The notes under the pieces: generated by a model | The model's database searches: none | What the model was told of the DNA's origin: nothing | Seen by the model: only the letters and a program-made list of their open reading frames with translations | Program-made: the position numbers and the translations under genes | Part shown: positions 1 through 9,030 of the stretch, in pieces | Position numbering within the stretch: the first letter of the stretch is position 1 | Layout: each line of letters starts with the position of its first letter | Assembly: GCF_035956715.1 (NCBI RefSeq) | Contig: NZ_CP108381.1 | Coordinates: 1,178,001 to 1,242,000 of the forward strand | Direction of reading: 5' to 3' | Length of the DNA stretch: 64,000 bases | From: Nocardia sp. NBC_01329 | GTDB taxonomy: Bacteria; Actinomycetota; Actinomycetes; Mycobacteriales; Mycobacteriaceae

Positions 1-334
1 CTGCGGCAAACTGCTGGGCCTGCCGATGGGTGTCGATGTCTGCTACACCAACCACGCCGAGGCCGACCAGGACGATATGGACACCCTGCTCACCCTGCTG
101 GGGGCTGCCGGATGCGCGTTCGTCATCGCGGTTCCCGGCGCCGACGATGTGATGCTGGGCTACCAGAGCCTGAGTTTCCACGATGCGCTCTACGCGCGCC
201 GGGTGCTGGGTCTGCGGCCCGCCCCGGAATTCGCGCAGTGGCTGGACCGGCTCGGGATGCTGGACGCGACGGGGCGGATCCTGCCCGTGGCGCCCGCCGC
301 GTCGCCACTGCGGGCATTGACGGCGGGCCGATGA
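1..334 (+). CDS. eutB: Ethanolamine ammonia-lyase large subunit, C-terminal end (partial)
   Basis: The gene enters from the left edge and only its last 110 or so codons are present; the open frame begins at base 2. The enzyme is the adenosylcobalamin-dependent lyase that splits ethanolamine into acetaldehyde and ammonia, and EutB carries the active site. The visible stretch has the family's highly conserved end, including the MGVDVCYTNHAEADQDDMD segment, the PGADDVML motif and the RRVLGLRPAPEF segment. The stop lies 37 bases before eutC in the same direction, as in the usual eutBC operon. The remainder of the gene and any ethanolamine permease or regulator lie outside the window. Identity is secure from the conserved tail. 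Confidence 0.93.
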   Translation, partial: CGKLLGLPMGVDVCYTNHAEADQDDMDTLLTLLGAAGCAFVIAVPGADDVMLGYQSLSFHDALYARRVLGLRPAPEFAQWLDRLGMLDATGRILPVAPAASPLRALTAGR

Positions 335-371
335 CACCGGCCGGGCGCCGCCGACCACCGATAGGGGATCG

Positions 372-1166
372 ATGAACGACGCGGAAACCCAGGCTTTCTG
401 GCTCGGATTGCGGTCGCTCACCCAGGCGCGAATCGGTCTGGGCCGCGCCGGCGACGCGCTGCCTACCCGCCGTGTGCTGGAATTCGCGGCCGCGCACGCC
501 GCCGCTCGCGACGCGGTGCACACTCCTCTCGACGTACCGGCGTTGAGCGCGCGGCTGGCCGAACTCGGAGCAGGTGATGCGGTGCACGTCGCCAGCCGGG
601 CCCGCGACCGCGCCGAATATCTGCGCCGTCCCGACCTGGGACGCCTACCGGCGGTCGAACCGGACATGGCCGATCGGCTCCCGCGGCACGCCGGTGCCGA
701 GATCGGCCTGGTCCTCGCCGACGGGCTGTCTGCCCGGGCACTGGCCGAACACGGTCCACCCACCGTCGCGGCCCTCCTCGCGGTGCTGGTCCCGCAGTAT
801 TCGATCGCGCCGCCGGTAGTGGCGACGCAGGCACGTGTGGCACTCGGCGATCATCTCGGTTCCGCACTGGGGGTTTCGACGGTACTGGTGCTGATCGGTG
901 AACGCCCCGGTCTCTCGGTGGCCGACAGTCTCGGTATCTATCTGACCCATTTGCCGCGCCCCGGTCGCACCGACGCCGACCGCAACTGCGTCTCGAATAT
1001 CCATCCGCCCGAGGGGCTGGGCTACCGCCGGGCGGCGGAGGTGATCGCCGTGCTCATCGACGGAGCCAGGCGGATCGGTCGCTCCGGCGTCGCACTGAAG
1101 GACACCTCCCGGGACGCGCTGTTTCCGAGGACGGCCGCTGCGTTACCGGCGAACGAGACCGGGTAG
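372..1166 (+). CDS. eutC: Ethanolamine ammonia-lyase small subunit
   Basis: EutC (264 aa) is the small subunit of the B12-dependent ethanolamine ammonia-lyase and helps bind the cobalamin cofactor. The protein shows the family pattern along its whole length: an N-terminal LTQARIGLGRAG segment followed by the phospho-sugar-like DALPTRRVLEF stretch, the central EIGLVLADGLSARAL motif, and a C-terminal RNCVSNIHPPEGLGYRRAA block. Length is normal for actinobacterial EutC. It follows eutB by 37 bases and is probably co-transcribed with it. A strong inverted repeat immediately after the stop ends the operon. No microcompartment shell genes are visible, consistent with the simple eutBC arrangement of actinobacteria. 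Confidence 0.95.
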   Translation: MNDAETQAFWLGLRSLTQARIGLGRAGDALPTRRVLEFAAAHAAARDAVHTPLDVPALSARLAELGAGDAVHVASRARDRAEYLRRPDLGRLPAVEPDMADRLPRHAGAEIGLVLADGLSARALAEHGPPTVAALLAVLVPQYSIAPPVVATQARVALGDHLGSALGVSTVLVLIGERPGLSVADSLGIYLTHLPRPGRTDADRNCVSNIHPPEGLGYRRAAEVIAVLIDGARRIGRSGVALKDTSRDALFPRTAAALPANETG

Positions 1167-1175
1167 CCGCGCAAC

Positions 1176-1224
1176 GGCCCCTGGACACTGCGGGAACCGA
1201 TGGTTCCGGATGTGTCCAGGGGCC
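1176..1224. terminator. Bidirectional terminator between eutC and sigA
   Basis: A perfect 13-bp inverted repeat (1176-1188 with 1212-1224) encloses a second 6-bp repeat (1193-1198 with 1202-1207), giving one long hairpin between two converging genes. There is no T-run, as is common for GC-rich actinobacterial terminators. Confidence 0.8.
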
Positions 1225-1245
1225 GCTGCGCGGGACTGCCGGAAC

Positions 1246-2625
1246 TCAGTCCAGGTAGTCGCGCAGGACCTGCGACCGGCTGGGGTGCCGGAGCTTGCTC
1301 ATGGTCTTGGATTCGATCTGCCGGATCCGCTCACGGGTGACCCCGTAGACCTGACCGATCTCGTCCAAGGTGCGCGGCTGGCCGTCGGTGAGACCGAACC
1401 GCAGCCGCACCACCCCCGCCTCACGTTCGGACAGGGTCTCCAGCACCGACTGCAGCTGATCCTGCAGCAGCGTGAAGCTGACCGCGTCCACCGCGACCAC
1501 GGCCTCGGAATCCTCGATGAAATCACCGAGTTGGCTGTCGCCCTCGTCGCCGATGGTCTGGTCGAGCGAGATGGGTTCCCGGGCGTACTGCTGGATCTCC
1601 AGCACCTTCTCCGGGGTGATATCCATTTCCTTGGCCAGCTCCTCCGGGGTGGGCTCGCGGCCCAGATCCTGGAGCAGCTCGCGCTGGATTCGCCCGAGCT
1701 TGTTGATGACCTCCACCATGTGCACCGGGATACGGATGGTGCGCGCCTGGTCGGCCATGGCGCGGGTGATGGCCTGCCGGATCCACCAGGTGGCGTAGGT
1801 GGAGAACTTGTAGCCCTTGGTGTAGTCGAACTTCTCGACCGCACGGATCAGGCCCAGGTTGCCCTCCTGGATGAGATCCAGGAACGCCATACCGCGGCCG
1901 GTGTAGCGCTTGGCCAGCGAGACCACCAGGCGCAGGTTCGCCTCGAGCAGATGGTTCTTGGCGCGGTTGCCGTCGCGGATGATCCAGTTGAAATCGCGGC
2001 GCGTGGCCACGGGGAGTTTCTCCCCGGCCTCGGTGAACTCACGCATCTTCTCCGCGGCGTACAGCCCGGCCTCGATCCGCTTGGCGAGTTCGACCTCTTC
2101 CTCGGCATTGAGCAGCGCGACCTTGCCGATCTGCTTGAGGTATGCGCGTACCGAGTCGGCTGAGGCGGTGAGTTCGGCGTCCTTGCGCGCTTGGCGCAGT
2201 GCTTCGGACTCCTCCTCGTCCCAGACGAAATCGCCGGAGGCCTTGTCCGCTGCGGTGGGTTCGGATGTGCCGTCCGCCGCCTCGCTCTCGGTCTCCTCGG
2301 CAACCTCGGCTACGAGTTCGTCGCCCTCTTCGGCGAGATCGTCCTCGGAGACTTCCAGGTCGCCGAGATCTGCCTCTTCCAGCGAATCGTCGTCGAGCTG
2401 CTCCTCTCCCGCGCCTGGGGCGCCTGCGCTCCCGGCCTTCTTGGCCGGGGCTTTCTTGGCGGCTCCCTTCTTGGCAGCGGCCTTTTTGGCCGGAGCCTTC
2501 TTGGCGGCGGCCTTTTTGGCCGGAGCCTTCTTGGCCGCGGCTTTGCGCGCCGGGCGTGCCGCGGGAACTTCCGTGGCCTCGGCGTCGGCCGATTCGGCTG
2601 TCTGACGGGTATTCGTGGCTACCAC
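1246..2625 (-). CDS. sigA: Primary RNA polymerase sigma factor SigA (RpoD/HrdB type)
   Basis: This is the essential housekeeping sigma factor (459 aa). Regions 1.2 to 4 are almost unchanged from mycobacterial Sig[19 protein letters not shown] (region 1.2), [18 protein letters not shown] (region 2), the [12 protein letters not shown] part of region 3, and the [20 protein letters not shown] helix-turn-helix of region 4.2. The first 70 or so residues are a Lys/Ala/Pro repeat ([10 protein letters not shown] units), followed by an acidic stretch of about 70 residues; such poorly conserved N-terminal tails are normal in actinobacterial SigA. The start is a GTG at 2625 with AAAGGG a few bases upstream. 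ppgK lies just upstream in the same direction, and a terminator follows the gene. Confidence 0.98.
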   Translation of the reverse strand: MVATNTRQTAESADAEATEVPAARPARKAAAKKAPAKKAAAKKAPAKKAAAKKGAAKKAPAKKAGSAGAPGAGEEQLDDDSLEEADLGDLEVSEDDLAEEGDELVAEVAEETESEAADGTSEPTAADKASGDFVWDEEESEALRQARKDAELTASADSVRAYLKQIGKVALLNAEEEVELAKRIEAGLYAAEKMREFTEAGEKLPVATRRDFNWIIRDGNRAKNHLLEANLRLVVSLAKRYTGRGMAFLDLIQEGNLGLIRAVEKFDYTKGYKFSTYATWWIRQAITRAMADQARTIRIPVHMVEVINKLGRIQRELLQDLGREPTPEELAKEMDITPEKVLEIQQYAREPISLDQTIGDEGDSQLGDFIEDSEAVVAVDAVSFTLLQDQLQSVLETLSEREAGVVRLRFGLTDGQPRTLDEIGQVYGVTRERIRQIESKTMSKLRHPSRSQVLRDYLD

Positions 2626-2698
2626 GTACGCCCTTTCGTGACGGTCTCGTGCGGCGTCACGCCAGAGTAGTATTCCGGCGGAGCGGTCTGTCGGGTTT

Positions 2699-2752
2699 AC
2701 CGGCTAAAACGCCGGTCGGGGGTCCGGCTCACCGCCGGGTGCTTTCATTGTA
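2699..2752 (-). promoter_or_regulatory. Candidate sigA promoter and 5' leader hairpin
   Basis: Read on the minus strand, TACAAT (2747-2752) fits an actinobacterial -10 box, leaving a leader of about 115 bases before the sigA GTG. In that leader a 6-bp stem (2699-2704 with 2711-2716) could fold. No convincing -35 is seen. The assignment is inference. Confidence 0.3.
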
Positions 2753-2793
2753 ACGATCCGACCAGTGTGCCTTGACCTGTGGCGTGGACAACC

Positions 2794-3552
2794 TCAGGGG
2801 GTGATCCCGGCGTCGACGGCCATGGCCGCGCCGACGATACCCGCTGTGTTGCGCAGGTTCGCGGGGACCACGCGGGTACGGTTGGTGAGCAGGGGAATCC
2901 ACTGGTCGGCGTCGCGGCTGATTCCGCCCCCGGCCACGAACACCGTCGGCCAGAAAAGATCCTCCAGACCGCTCAGCACCGTGCTGACTCGCGCGGCCCA
3001 GTCGGGGTAGCCGAGGTTCTCTCGCTCCTTGACCGAGGCGGCGGCCCGGTGCTCGGTTTCCATCCCGCCGATCTCGAGATGCCCCAGTTCGGTGTTCGGA
3101 ACGAGTGAACCGTTGTTGAGCAGCGCGGAACCGATACCGGTACCGAAGGTCAGCAGGAGCACCAGGCCGTCGATATCGCGCGCCGCGCCGTAGCGGTCCT
3201 CGGCCAGCCCGGCGGCGTCGGCGTCGTTGAGCACGGTCACCTCCCGGCCGCCGAGAGCTGTCGCGAACAGTTCCCGGGCGTCGGTACCGATCCATGCCTT
3301 GTCGACGTTGGCGGCAGTGTGCGCGACACCGCCGAGGACCACACAGGGCAGGGTGAGACCGACCGGCCCGTCCCACTTCGCGGACTCGATCAACTCGGCC
3401 ACGGCTGCCGCCACCGCGGCAGGGGTGGACGGACGCGGGGTCGCGATCTTGATGCGGTCGTGCACGAGCTCTCCGGTATCCAGGTCGACCGTGGCGCCCT
3501 TGACGCCGCTGCCGCCGATATCGATACCGAACGCGTGCCGTCGAACGGACAT
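2794..3552 (-). CDS. ppgK: Polyphosphate glucokinase (ROK family)
   Basis: PpgK phosphorylates glucose in the cytoplasm using polyphosphate or ATP. The 252-aa protein begins with the ROK phosphate-binding motif [17 protein letters not shown], then has the catalytic-region [11 protein letters not shown] segment, the second phosphate loop [12 protein letters not shown], and the ELGHLEIGG glucose-binding motif typical of polyphosphate glucokinases. I chose the ATG at 3552 because AGGGAA lies about 8 bases upstream and the family starts right before the phosphate loop; the frame stays open far upstream, but that part reads as the antisense of suhB. It sits between suhB and sigA, the same neighbourhood as in mycobacteria, and may be co-transcribed with sigA. 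Confidence 0.95.
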   Translation of the reverse strand: MSVRRHAFGIDIGGSGVKGATVDLDTGELVHDRIKIATPRPSTPAAVAAAVAELIESAKWDGPVGLTLPCVVLGGVAHTAANVDKAWIGTDARELFATALGGREVTVLNDADAAGLAEDRYGAARDIDGLVLLLTFGTGIGSALLNNGSLVPNTELGHLEIGGMETEHRAAASVKERENLGYPDWAARVSTVLSGLEDLFWPTVFVAGGGISRDADQWIPLLTNRTRVVPANLRNTAGIVGAAMAVDAGITP

Positions 3553-3762
3553 GCGGGTTCCCTCGTTCCCTGTGCTGGCCGATGTGGTCGTGCGCCGCAC
3601 CGGTTTTCGTGTGGGCCGGGCCGCGCGGGAGGAATTCCGGACGGCGTCGACCGGCCACACGCGTCGCGCGGCCTCCTCCGGGGCCCGCACTCCGCCGATG
3701 TGGTGTGCACGACAAGGGTAATGCGCGTGCCCGGATGCCCCGACCGCAGGATCTGTGCTGCG

Positions 3763-4674
3763 ATGGAGGGCGTGCCGGAATCGATTTGGACTCTCACCGC
3801 TGCCACCGAACCCACCTCCGCCGATGCCACCGTGCTGCGCCGGATAGCCACCCATCTGGCCGGTCTCGCGGCCGCGCATGTCCGGGACCGCCGTCCCGAA
3901 GTCTTCGCCTCCACCGCTGCCGCGGAGGCTGCGGTCCGCACCAAGAGCACCCCGACCGACCCGGTGACCGTCGTCGATACCGAGACCGAACAGCTGATCC
4001 GCGACGAACTCGCCCGGCTGCGCCCCGATGACCACATCCTCGGCGAGGAGGGCGGCGGCGATCTGGCTGCCGCGGGTGACGACGAGGTGGTGTGGGTGGT
4101 GGACCCGATCGACGGCACCGTGAACTTCCTCTACGGGATCCCGGCGTACGCGGTGTCGGTTGCCGCGGTACGCGGCGGCCGACCGGTCGCCGGGGCCGTC
4201 GCCGACGTGGCCGCGTCGACGGTCTACACCGCCGCGTCCGGGGCGGGGGCGCTGCGGATCGGGCCGGACGGCACCGATACGCCGTTGCGCTGCAATCCGG
4301 TGGAGTCCGTGCGGTTGGCGCTGGTCGCCACGGGGTTCGCCTACGGAGTCTCCCGGCGGACCCGGCAGGCAGCCCGCGTCGCCGAGCTGCTGCCGCATGT
4401 ACGGGATATCCGCCGGATCGGCGCGGCAGCACTGGATCTGTGCATGGTCGCCGAGGGGCGGGTGGACGCACACTACGAACACGGCCTGAACCCGTGGGAC
4501 TGGGCGGCCGGTGCGCTGATCGCGGCCGAGGCCGGTGCGGTGCTGCGACTGCCGGCGCTACCCACCACCGGCGCCGACGGAGCACTCGTGGTGGCCGCGG
4601 CACCCGGTATCGGGGACGAACTGTTCGCGCTGCTCGACCACCTCGGTGTATCCGCTCCGATCCCCGAGGTCTGA
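3763..4674 (+). CDS. suhB: Inositol monophosphatase family protein (SuhB-like)
   Basis: A Mg2+-dependent phosphatase of the inositol monophosphatase family (303 aa), expected to release inorganic phosphate from inositol 1-phosphate for phosphatidylinositol and mycothiol synthesis. The metal-binding motifs are present: the GEEGGG acidic loop, [12 protein letters not shown] with both aspartates, and the C-terminal [10 protein letters not shown] aspartate motif. The start is uncertain: ATG at 3763 gives a short unconserved N-terminus, and GTG at 3772 is in frame. The gene diverges from ppgK and converges with cei, with a hairpin across its stop codon. Family membership is certain; the true substrate could also be another sugar phosphate. 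Confidence 0.9.
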   Translation: MEGVPESIWTLTAATEPTSADATVLRRIATHLAGLAAAHVRDRRPEVFASTAAAEAAVRTKSTPTDPVTVVDTETEQLIRDELARLRPDDHILGEEGGGDLAAAGDDEVVWVVDPIDGTVNFLYGIPAYAVSVAAVRGGRPVAGAVADVAASTVYTAASGAGALRIGPDGTDTPLRCNPVESVRLALVATGFAYGVSRRTRQAARVAELLPHVRDIRRIGAAALDLCMVAEGRVDAHYEHGLNPWDWAAGALIAAEAGAVLRLPALPTTGADGALVVAAAPGIGDELFALLDHLGVSAPIPEV

Positions 4675-4693
4675 CCGCCCGGAGCGGGCGGTC
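4673..4693. terminator. Terminator between suhB-like gene and cei
   Basis: A perfect 9-bp GC-rich stem (4673-4681 with 4685-4693) with a 3-base loop overlaps the suhB-like stop codon and lies between converging genes, so it can serve both. Confidence 0.7.
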
Positions 4694-4699
4694 GGTCGA

Positions 4700-5380
4700 T
4701 CAGCAGCGGGCGGTTCGGGCCGCCGCGAGCATATCGGGGTCGATGGCGGGACTCTCCCCGCTGACCGGGTTCTTCAGTAGCCGCAGAACCTCTTCGGCGT
4801 CGTTGTTCGGCTGGAGGTCGCCGCCGAACAGGGATCCCAGCACCAGATCGACGGTCTCGTCGGACCGCTTGTCTTCGACGAGCTCGGCGCACGGGACCGC
4901 GAGCTGTACCGCGGCCGCGACCGGGCGGCCGTTCTCACCGAACCGGATCTGCCCGGTGCATTCCAAGTCACCGTTTGCGTATACCGAATCGTTACCATAA
5001 GGGTCGCCGGGCGGGCTGCCGAAACCCAGATCACCGAGCTGTGCCGCGACATGCGCGGCCTGACCACGCTGACCGTTGGCGTTCAGGACACGTACCTTCG
5101 TGCCCCCCGTCGGGGCCGGCTCCACGTCCCCGAGGCGACTCGAGCCGACCCGCTGCCCGGGCAGCGGCTGTGGGCCGGCTTTGGGATCGGTCGCGGGGGT
5201 CGGCGAACTGCACGCCATCGGCGTGTGGTCGTCGTCGTTCGTGGTCAGTGCTTTTACCCACAGACCTGCGCAAACAACCACGAGCACGACGACGAGGATC
5301 AGCCACGGCCGCGGCCGTCGGCGCGGATATGGACGGCCTTTGGAATCCGTCGGACTGCCTTCGGTGATCAGTGAAACCAC
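4700..5380 (-). CDS. cei: Cell envelope integrity protein Cei (LytR C-terminal domain)
   Basis: A 226-aa single-pass membrane protein matching the family of M. tuberculosis Cei (Rv2700), needed for envelope integrity. A basic N-terminus (RPYPRRRRPRPW) is followed by one hydrophobic helix (LILVVVLVVVCAGLWV, about residues 27-42), then an extracytoplasmic domain with the LytR_C-type TKVRVLNANGQRGQAAHVA segment and several cysteines that may pair. No catalytic residues are expected in this domain. The GTG start at 5380 is supported by TACAGT (minus strand, 5387-5392) only 6 bases upstream, which fits a leaderless transcript. Neighbours match the mycobacterial order. Confidence 0.88.
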   Translation of the reverse strand: MVSLITEGSPTDSKGRPYPRRRPRPWLILVVVLVVVCAGLWVKALTTNDDDHTPMACSSPTPATDPKAGPQPLPGQRVGSSRLGDVEPAPTGGTKVRVLNANGQRGQAAHVAAQLGDLGFGSPPGDPYGNDSVYANGDLECTGQIRFGENGRPVAAAVQLAVPCAELVEDKRSDETVDLVLGSLFGGDLQPNNDAEEVLRLLKNPVSGESPAIDPDMLAAARTARC

Positions 5381-5771
5381 GTCGATACTGTACGTACCCC
5401 GACCCGGGCGCCGCGCATTACCCAGGCCGCTCCGGGCGCGTTACCGGGGCCGGTCACGGCGCGCTCCGGGGCGCATATCGATTGCCCAGCGGTTTCGACA
5501 CGGCGGGGTTTCGATTGCGACATTTTCCGCACCGTCCGCTATTGTCTGCCCGCCCAGACCGAAATATCCATGAGTAAATCTGCGTTCGGTCGTGGGAACA
5601 AGCAGGGCAACTCATGCGTTGTCCGGACGCTATCAGAGGTGAGTCTGCCGGATTCGCCCTGATAGAGGACCGGTGCGGGTGTGAAGTGCACCACCGGCGG
5701 GGCGGCGGGCGCAGTCGAGAGACGGCGTGTGCCGATCCGGATATACGGAGTAAGGACGAGGGGAAGACGAC
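5381..5771. other. 391-bp divergent intergenic region, cei / DUF4193 gene
   Basis: The region holds the divergent promoters of cei and the DUF4193 gene. I see no supported coding frame or RNA structure. Less GC-rich patches around 5510-5620 could be promoter DNA for the plus-strand gene, which would then have a leader of more than 100 bases. Confidence 0.5.
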
Positions 5772-6074
5772 ATGGCAACCGACTATGACGCACCGAGGCG
5801 CACCGAATCCGACGAGGTCTCGGAGGATTCGCTGGAGGAGCTGAAGGCTCGTCGCAACGAGGCACAGTCCGCCGTCGTGGATGTCGACGAATCCGATACC
5901 GCGGAGTCGTTCGAGCTCCCCGGCGCGGACCTGTCCGAGGAAGTGCTGACGGTTCGGGTTATCCCGAAACAGGCCGACGAGTTCACCTGCTCGAGCTGTT
6001 TCCTGGTACACCACCGCAGCCGGCTGGCCAGCGAAAGCGGCGGTCAGCTCATCTGCATGGATTGCGCAGCCTGA
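5772..6074 (+). CDS. DUF4193 family protein with C-terminal CxxC pairs
   Basis: A small acidic protein (100 aa) of the DUF4193 family, found throughout actinobacteria next to cei and dut. The first 60 residues are rich in Asp and Glu (including ESDTAESFELPGADLSEE). The C-terminal third has CSSCFLVHHRS followed by CMDC, two CxxC pairs spaced like a small zinc ribbon, and the typical PKQADEFTCSSC lead-in. A GGGGAAG ribosome site precedes the ATG. The function is unknown; RNA-polymerase or ribosome association is sometimes supposed for such small zinc-ribbon proteins, but nothing here shows it. It converges with the DUF3093 gene after a gap of only 13 bases. Confidence 0.9.
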   Translation: MATDYDAPRRTESDEVSEDSLEELKARRNEAQSAVVDVDESDTAESFELPGADLSEEVLTVRVIPKQADEFTCSSCFLVHHRSRLASESGGQLICMDCAA

Positions 6075-6087
6075 GCGGTACGTGCGG

Positions 6088-6675
6088 TCATTCCGCGCTC
6101 GGGATCCCGAGCGCGGCAAGGACCGCTGCGGGCCGCCGCGTGCTGACCAGCCAGTAGGGCGTCGGGTCGTCGGGATCGTCGAGCACCAGCAGCACGAGGG
6201 TGCCGATCCACGGGCGGTGCTGGACGTAGGCCGCAGGATCGAGCTGACGGCCCAGCGCCGCACTTCTGGCGCTCTCGGGCACCACGGTCGCGCGAGCGAC
6301 GAACGACACCGGCAGATGGGCCCGGTCCACGCGCAGTTCGGGCGTGCCCGTCGCGTCCGGTGCGACCTCGAGACGATGCCGACTCATCCACAGCAGCACC
6401 CAGACGGGCACCGGGAACAGCAGGACATACGGCAGCCAGGCCCGCAGGCCGGGTGCACCCATATGGATCTCCGCGGCGAGTAGACCGGCGAGGGCGAAGC
6501 CCACCGGCCACCACCACAGCGGGACCCAGAGACGCTCACGATGAGTGGGTGTCTGCGGTCGAGTGCGGTGCTCGTCAGCGCGCACTGCGAGGTGCTCGTC
6601 AGCGCCCCCGGCGCGACGCTCGTTTTCGCGTTCCGCGAGGTGCTCGGTTTCGGTGGGTCGAGGCTGGTCGGACAC
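6088..6675 (-). CDS. DUF3093 family membrane protein
   Basis: A 195-aa inner-membrane protein of the DUF3093 family. An unconserved charged N-terminus of about 45 residues, containing Glu/Arg repeats (HLAERENERR, HLAVRADEHR), precedes two adjacent transmembrane helices (WVPLWWWPVGFALAGLLAAE and LPYVLLFPVPVWVLLWM). A cytoplasmic domain of about 100 residues follows, with the family's LVLLVLDDPDDPTPYWLVS motif and a final STRRPAAVLAAL segment. Its function is unknown. Divergent position next to dut is conserved in mycobacteria (Rv2698/Rv2697c) and suggests a conserved block rather than a shared pathway. The N-terminal repeat region may be untranslated if an internal start is used. Confidence 0.85.
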   Translation of the reverse strand: MSDQPRPTETEHLAERENERRAGGADEHLAVRADEHRTRPQTPTHRERLWVPLWWWPVGFALAGLLAAEIHMGAPGLRAWLPYVLLFPVPVWVLLWMSRHRLEVAPDATGTPELRVDRAHLPVSFVARATVVPESARSAALGRQLDPAAYVQHRPWIGTLVLLVLDDPDDPTPYWLVSTRRPAAVLAALGIPSAE

Positions 6676-6727
6676 GACTCAACACTAAGCGACACTGGCG
6701 CCGGGCCTGCGCGTAGGCTGGTCGGAC

Positions 6728-7222
6728 GTGAACGCACTCTCACCGATACCGCTGCTCCGGCTGGACCCCGGGATTCCCATGCCGACGCGCGCCCACGAAG
6801 GCGACGCGGGTGTGGATCTGTGCACCGCCGAGGATGTCGTCCTGGAGCCGGGGGAACGGGTACTGGTCGGTACCGGTATCGCCGTCGCGCTGCCGGTGGG
6901 CACCGTGGGCCTGATCCATCCCCGCTCCGGGCTGGCGGCCAAGGCCGGACTATCCGTGGTGAACACACCGGGGACCGTCGACGCCGGGTATCGGGGCGAG
7001 ATCAAGGTGTGCCTGATCAACCACGATCCGCGCACTCCCATCGAATTGCGCCGTGGCGACCGGATCGCGCAGCTGCTGGTGCAGCGGGTGGAACTGGTTG
7101 ATTTCGTGGCGGTGGATCGACTCGACGAGTCGGCACGCGGTGCGGGCGGTCACGGATCCAGCGGGGGACACGCGAGTTTGACGCCGGGCGGGGCGGACGC
7201 CGCCGACGGCAAGGAGGCCTGA
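6728..7222 (+). CDS. dut: Deoxyuridine 5'-triphosphate nucleotidohydrolase (dUTPase)
   Basis: Hydrolyses dUTP to dUMP and pyrophosphate, keeping uracil out of DNA and feeding dTMP synthesis. The 164-aa protein has all five trimeric-dUTPase motifs: [11 protein letters not shown] (1), [13 protein letters not shown] (2), [16 protein letters not shown] (3, uracil pocket and catalytic Asp), GDRIAQLLV (4) and the glycine-rich [11 protein letters not shown] tail (5). A His replaces the usual aromatic stacking Phe in motif 5, as I recall also being the case in mycobacteria. The GTG start is supported by TAGGCT at 6714-6719, 8 bases upstream, suggesting a leaderless mRNA. The DUF3710 gene follows after a single base, so the two are one operon. 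Confidence 0.97.
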   Translation: MNALSPIPLLRLDPGIPMPTRAHEGDAGVDLCTAEDVVLEPGERVLVGTGIAVALPVGTVGLIHPRSGLAAKAGLSVVNTPGTVDAGYRGEIKVCLINHDPRTPIELRRGDRIAQLLVQRVELVDFVAVDRLDESARGAGGHGSSGGHASLTPGGADAADGKEA

Positions 7223-7223
7223 C

Positions 7224-8165
7224 ATGTTCGGACGACGGAAATCCGGCGGACGCAGATCCGAGGACGGGCAGGACACCGGCGAATACAGCACCGGCGAGTA
7301 CGAAACCGGCGAATACGAAGATTACGACGAGGGCGGTTACCACCGCGCCGACTACGACGAGTCCTACAGCGACGAGGGTGACGAGAGCTACGACGACGGA
7401 TACGGCGGCGCCGCCTACAGCGACGCCTACGACGCCGCGATCGATGATCCCGATACCGAACCCCAGCGGCGCGGCCCCTACGACTACGACGATGTCGCCG
7501 AGGTGCTGGAGAACTTCACCGATACCCGGCTCGATCTGGGTTCGGTGATCCTGCCGGTGCCGCCCGGCGGCCAGTTGCAGGTCGAGATGACCCCGCAGGG
7601 CACGCCGCAGGCGGTCCATCTGGCCACCGAACACGGCCGCATCACCGTGGCGGCCTACGCCGCGCCGAAATCGAAGGGCCAGTGGCGTACGGTCGCCGCC
7701 GACCTCGCGGAATCGCTGCGCAAGGACGGTGCTCGGGTCTCGGTGGAGAAGGGTCCGTGGGGCCGGGAACTGGTGGCGGTCACCGAGGGCGCGGATCTGC
7801 GGTTCATCGGTGTGGACGGGTACCGCTGGATGATCCGGCTGGTAGCGGCGGGACCGTCCGGTTCGGCCGCGGCGGGTGGTCCACTGGTCGTGGCGGCACG
7901 TACGGTGCTGAGCGAAACGATCATTCGGCGCGGTATCGACGCGCTCCCGGTGCGCGAACCGCTGCCGGTGGTCCTACCGCAGCAACTCGCCGAACAGCTC
8001 ACCGCCGCCCACCAGCAGCAGCAACAGCAGGCCCAGCAGCAGGTGGCGACCCCGCCACCCAGCGCCCGGCCCTCGCCGACGCCCGCGGTGCTGCCGCCCC
8101 AGCAGCCCCAGCAGCCGCGGCGCGGTGCCGAGGGTTCGGCGATGCAGCAGCTCGGCCGGAACTGA
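7224..8165 (+). CDS. DUF3710 domain-containing protein with Tyr/Asp-rich N-terminus
   Basis: A 313-aa cytoplasmic protein. The first 85 residues are disordered, with TGEY repeats (three copies between residues 18 and 33) and many Tyr-Asp/Tyr-Ser pairs. The DUF3710 domain follows (about residues 90-250), starting with the typical RGPYDYDDV and containing LDLGSVILPVPPGGQLQVE and YRWMIRLVAAGP. The C-terminus is Gln/Pro-rich (HQQQQQQAQQQV). It overlaps dut's operon with a one-base gap and is followed by a hairpin terminator. The function is unknown. Repeated tyrosines in an acidic context could be phosphorylation or polymer-forming sites, but that is speculation. Confidence 0.88.
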   Translation: MFGRRKSGGRRSEDGQDTGEYSTGEYETGEYEDYDEGGYHRADYDESYSDEGDESYDDGYGGAAYSDAYDAAIDDPDTEPQRRGPYDYDDVAEVLENFTDTRLDLGSVILPVPPGGQLQVEMTPQGTPQAVHLATEHGRITVAAYAAPKSKGQWRTVAADLAESLRKDGARVSVEKGPWGRELVAVTEGADLRFIGVDGYRWMIRLVAAGPSGSAAAGGPLVVAARTVLSETIIRRGIDALPVREPLPVVLPQQLAEQLTAAHQQQQQQAQQQVATPPPSARPSPTPAVLPPQQPQQPRRGAEGSAMQQLGRN

Positions 8166-8170
8166 TCGAT

Positions 8171-8204
8171 CGCGGTCCCGGTCCCGGGCGGGGCAGGGAC
8201 CGCG
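8171..8204. terminator. Terminator after the dut-DUF3710 operon
   Basis: A perfect 9-bp stem (8171-8179 with 8196-8204) with a 16-base loop lies between converging genes. Confidence 0.6.
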
Positions 8205-8209
8205 TGGCG

Positions 8210-8908
8210 TCAGGCGAGGTGCCGCAGGGCCAGCCGGCCCACGACGGCCGGATCGGCGCCGAGTTCGGCCAACGTCACCTCGTCGAGCGCCGAGCGGGGC
8301 GCCCGCCGCGCCCATTCCCGTCCCACCGCCAGCGGATGGACCGGATCGTCCGTCGCAGCGATCACCGCCAGCGGGACGGCCAGCGCGTCGAGTAAGGCGG
8401 GTTCGGGCCATTTGTACTGGGCGGCTTCCTCCAGTGCGCCCGGCAGCCCGGGCCACTGCGACCGCCACGACCGGGTCAGCGCGTCGGCCAGCCAGGCGGG
8501 GCTTCCGGCCCGCATACGAGCGATCACCGGTTCCAGCCCCTCGGCGCGCAGTTGCGCCGCCGTCATCGCGGCGCTGAGGGTCGCGGGGCAGTCCGCGGTA
8601 TCGGGGCCCGTCCACGCGGGTAGTGCCGCGACGACGCAACTGACATCGGCCGGGTCTCGGCCGGCGGCCCATTCGACGGCGACCGCAGCCCCGAGTGAAA
8701 TCCCGGCCGCCAGCACGGGCCCGCGGGCCGCGGCACTGTCCAGGGCTGTGCGATAACTCTCGATCACCGCGTCCGGATCAGGGTCGACGGCAAGGAAATC
8801 GAGTCCGGCGGCGGCGGATGCGGGGCCGAACGCGCGGCGCGCGAAGCATGCGTCGGAACCGGTCCCGGGCAGAGCGACGACGACAGCCGGACGTGGGGAA
8901 TCGAACAC
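8210..8908 (-). CDS. Alpha/beta hydrolase
   Basis: A cytoplasmic alpha/beta-hydrolase-fold protein (232 aa from the GTG at 8908; an ATG at 8941 would add 11 unconserved residues). The first strand and oxyanion region read PRPAVVVALPGTGSDA, the nucleophile elbow is AAGISLGAAVAV (Ser in G-x-S-x-G), and the late strand LAVPLAVIAATDDPVHPLAV carries the acid residue typical of the family. The chromosomal place matches mycobacterial Rv2695, whose substrate is unknown. It converges with the dut operon and diverges from the OB-fold gene. I preferred the shorter start because the upstream residues are low-complexity; neither start has a clear ribosome site. Confidence 0.82.
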   Translation of the reverse strand: MFDSPRPAVVVALPGTGSDACFARRAFGPASAAAGLDFLAVDPDPDAVIESYRTALDSAAARGPVLAAGISLGAAVAVEWAAGRDPADVSCVVAALPAWTGPDTADCPATLSAAMTAAQLRAEGLEPVIARMRAGSPAWLADALTRSWRSQWPGLPGALEEAAQYKWPEPALLDALAVPLAVIAATDDPVHPLAVGREWARRAPRSALDEVTLAELGADPAVVGRLALRHLA

Positions 8909-9030
8909 CGGACCGAGCGTAGCGGTGCCGCCGGTACCCATCTACAGTGGCGGGTACGGCCACAGCCGGGCCGTAGCAGGAAATTCGGATGATGTGCGAT
9001 CCATATCATCCGCGCACAGGAGAGCAGGCG

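Noticed and set aside
2794..4482. A 562-codon open frame on the minus strand including ppgK
   Set aside because: The part beyond 3552 is antisense to the suhB-like gene and has no recognisable protein sequence; high GC makes such long shadow frames common.
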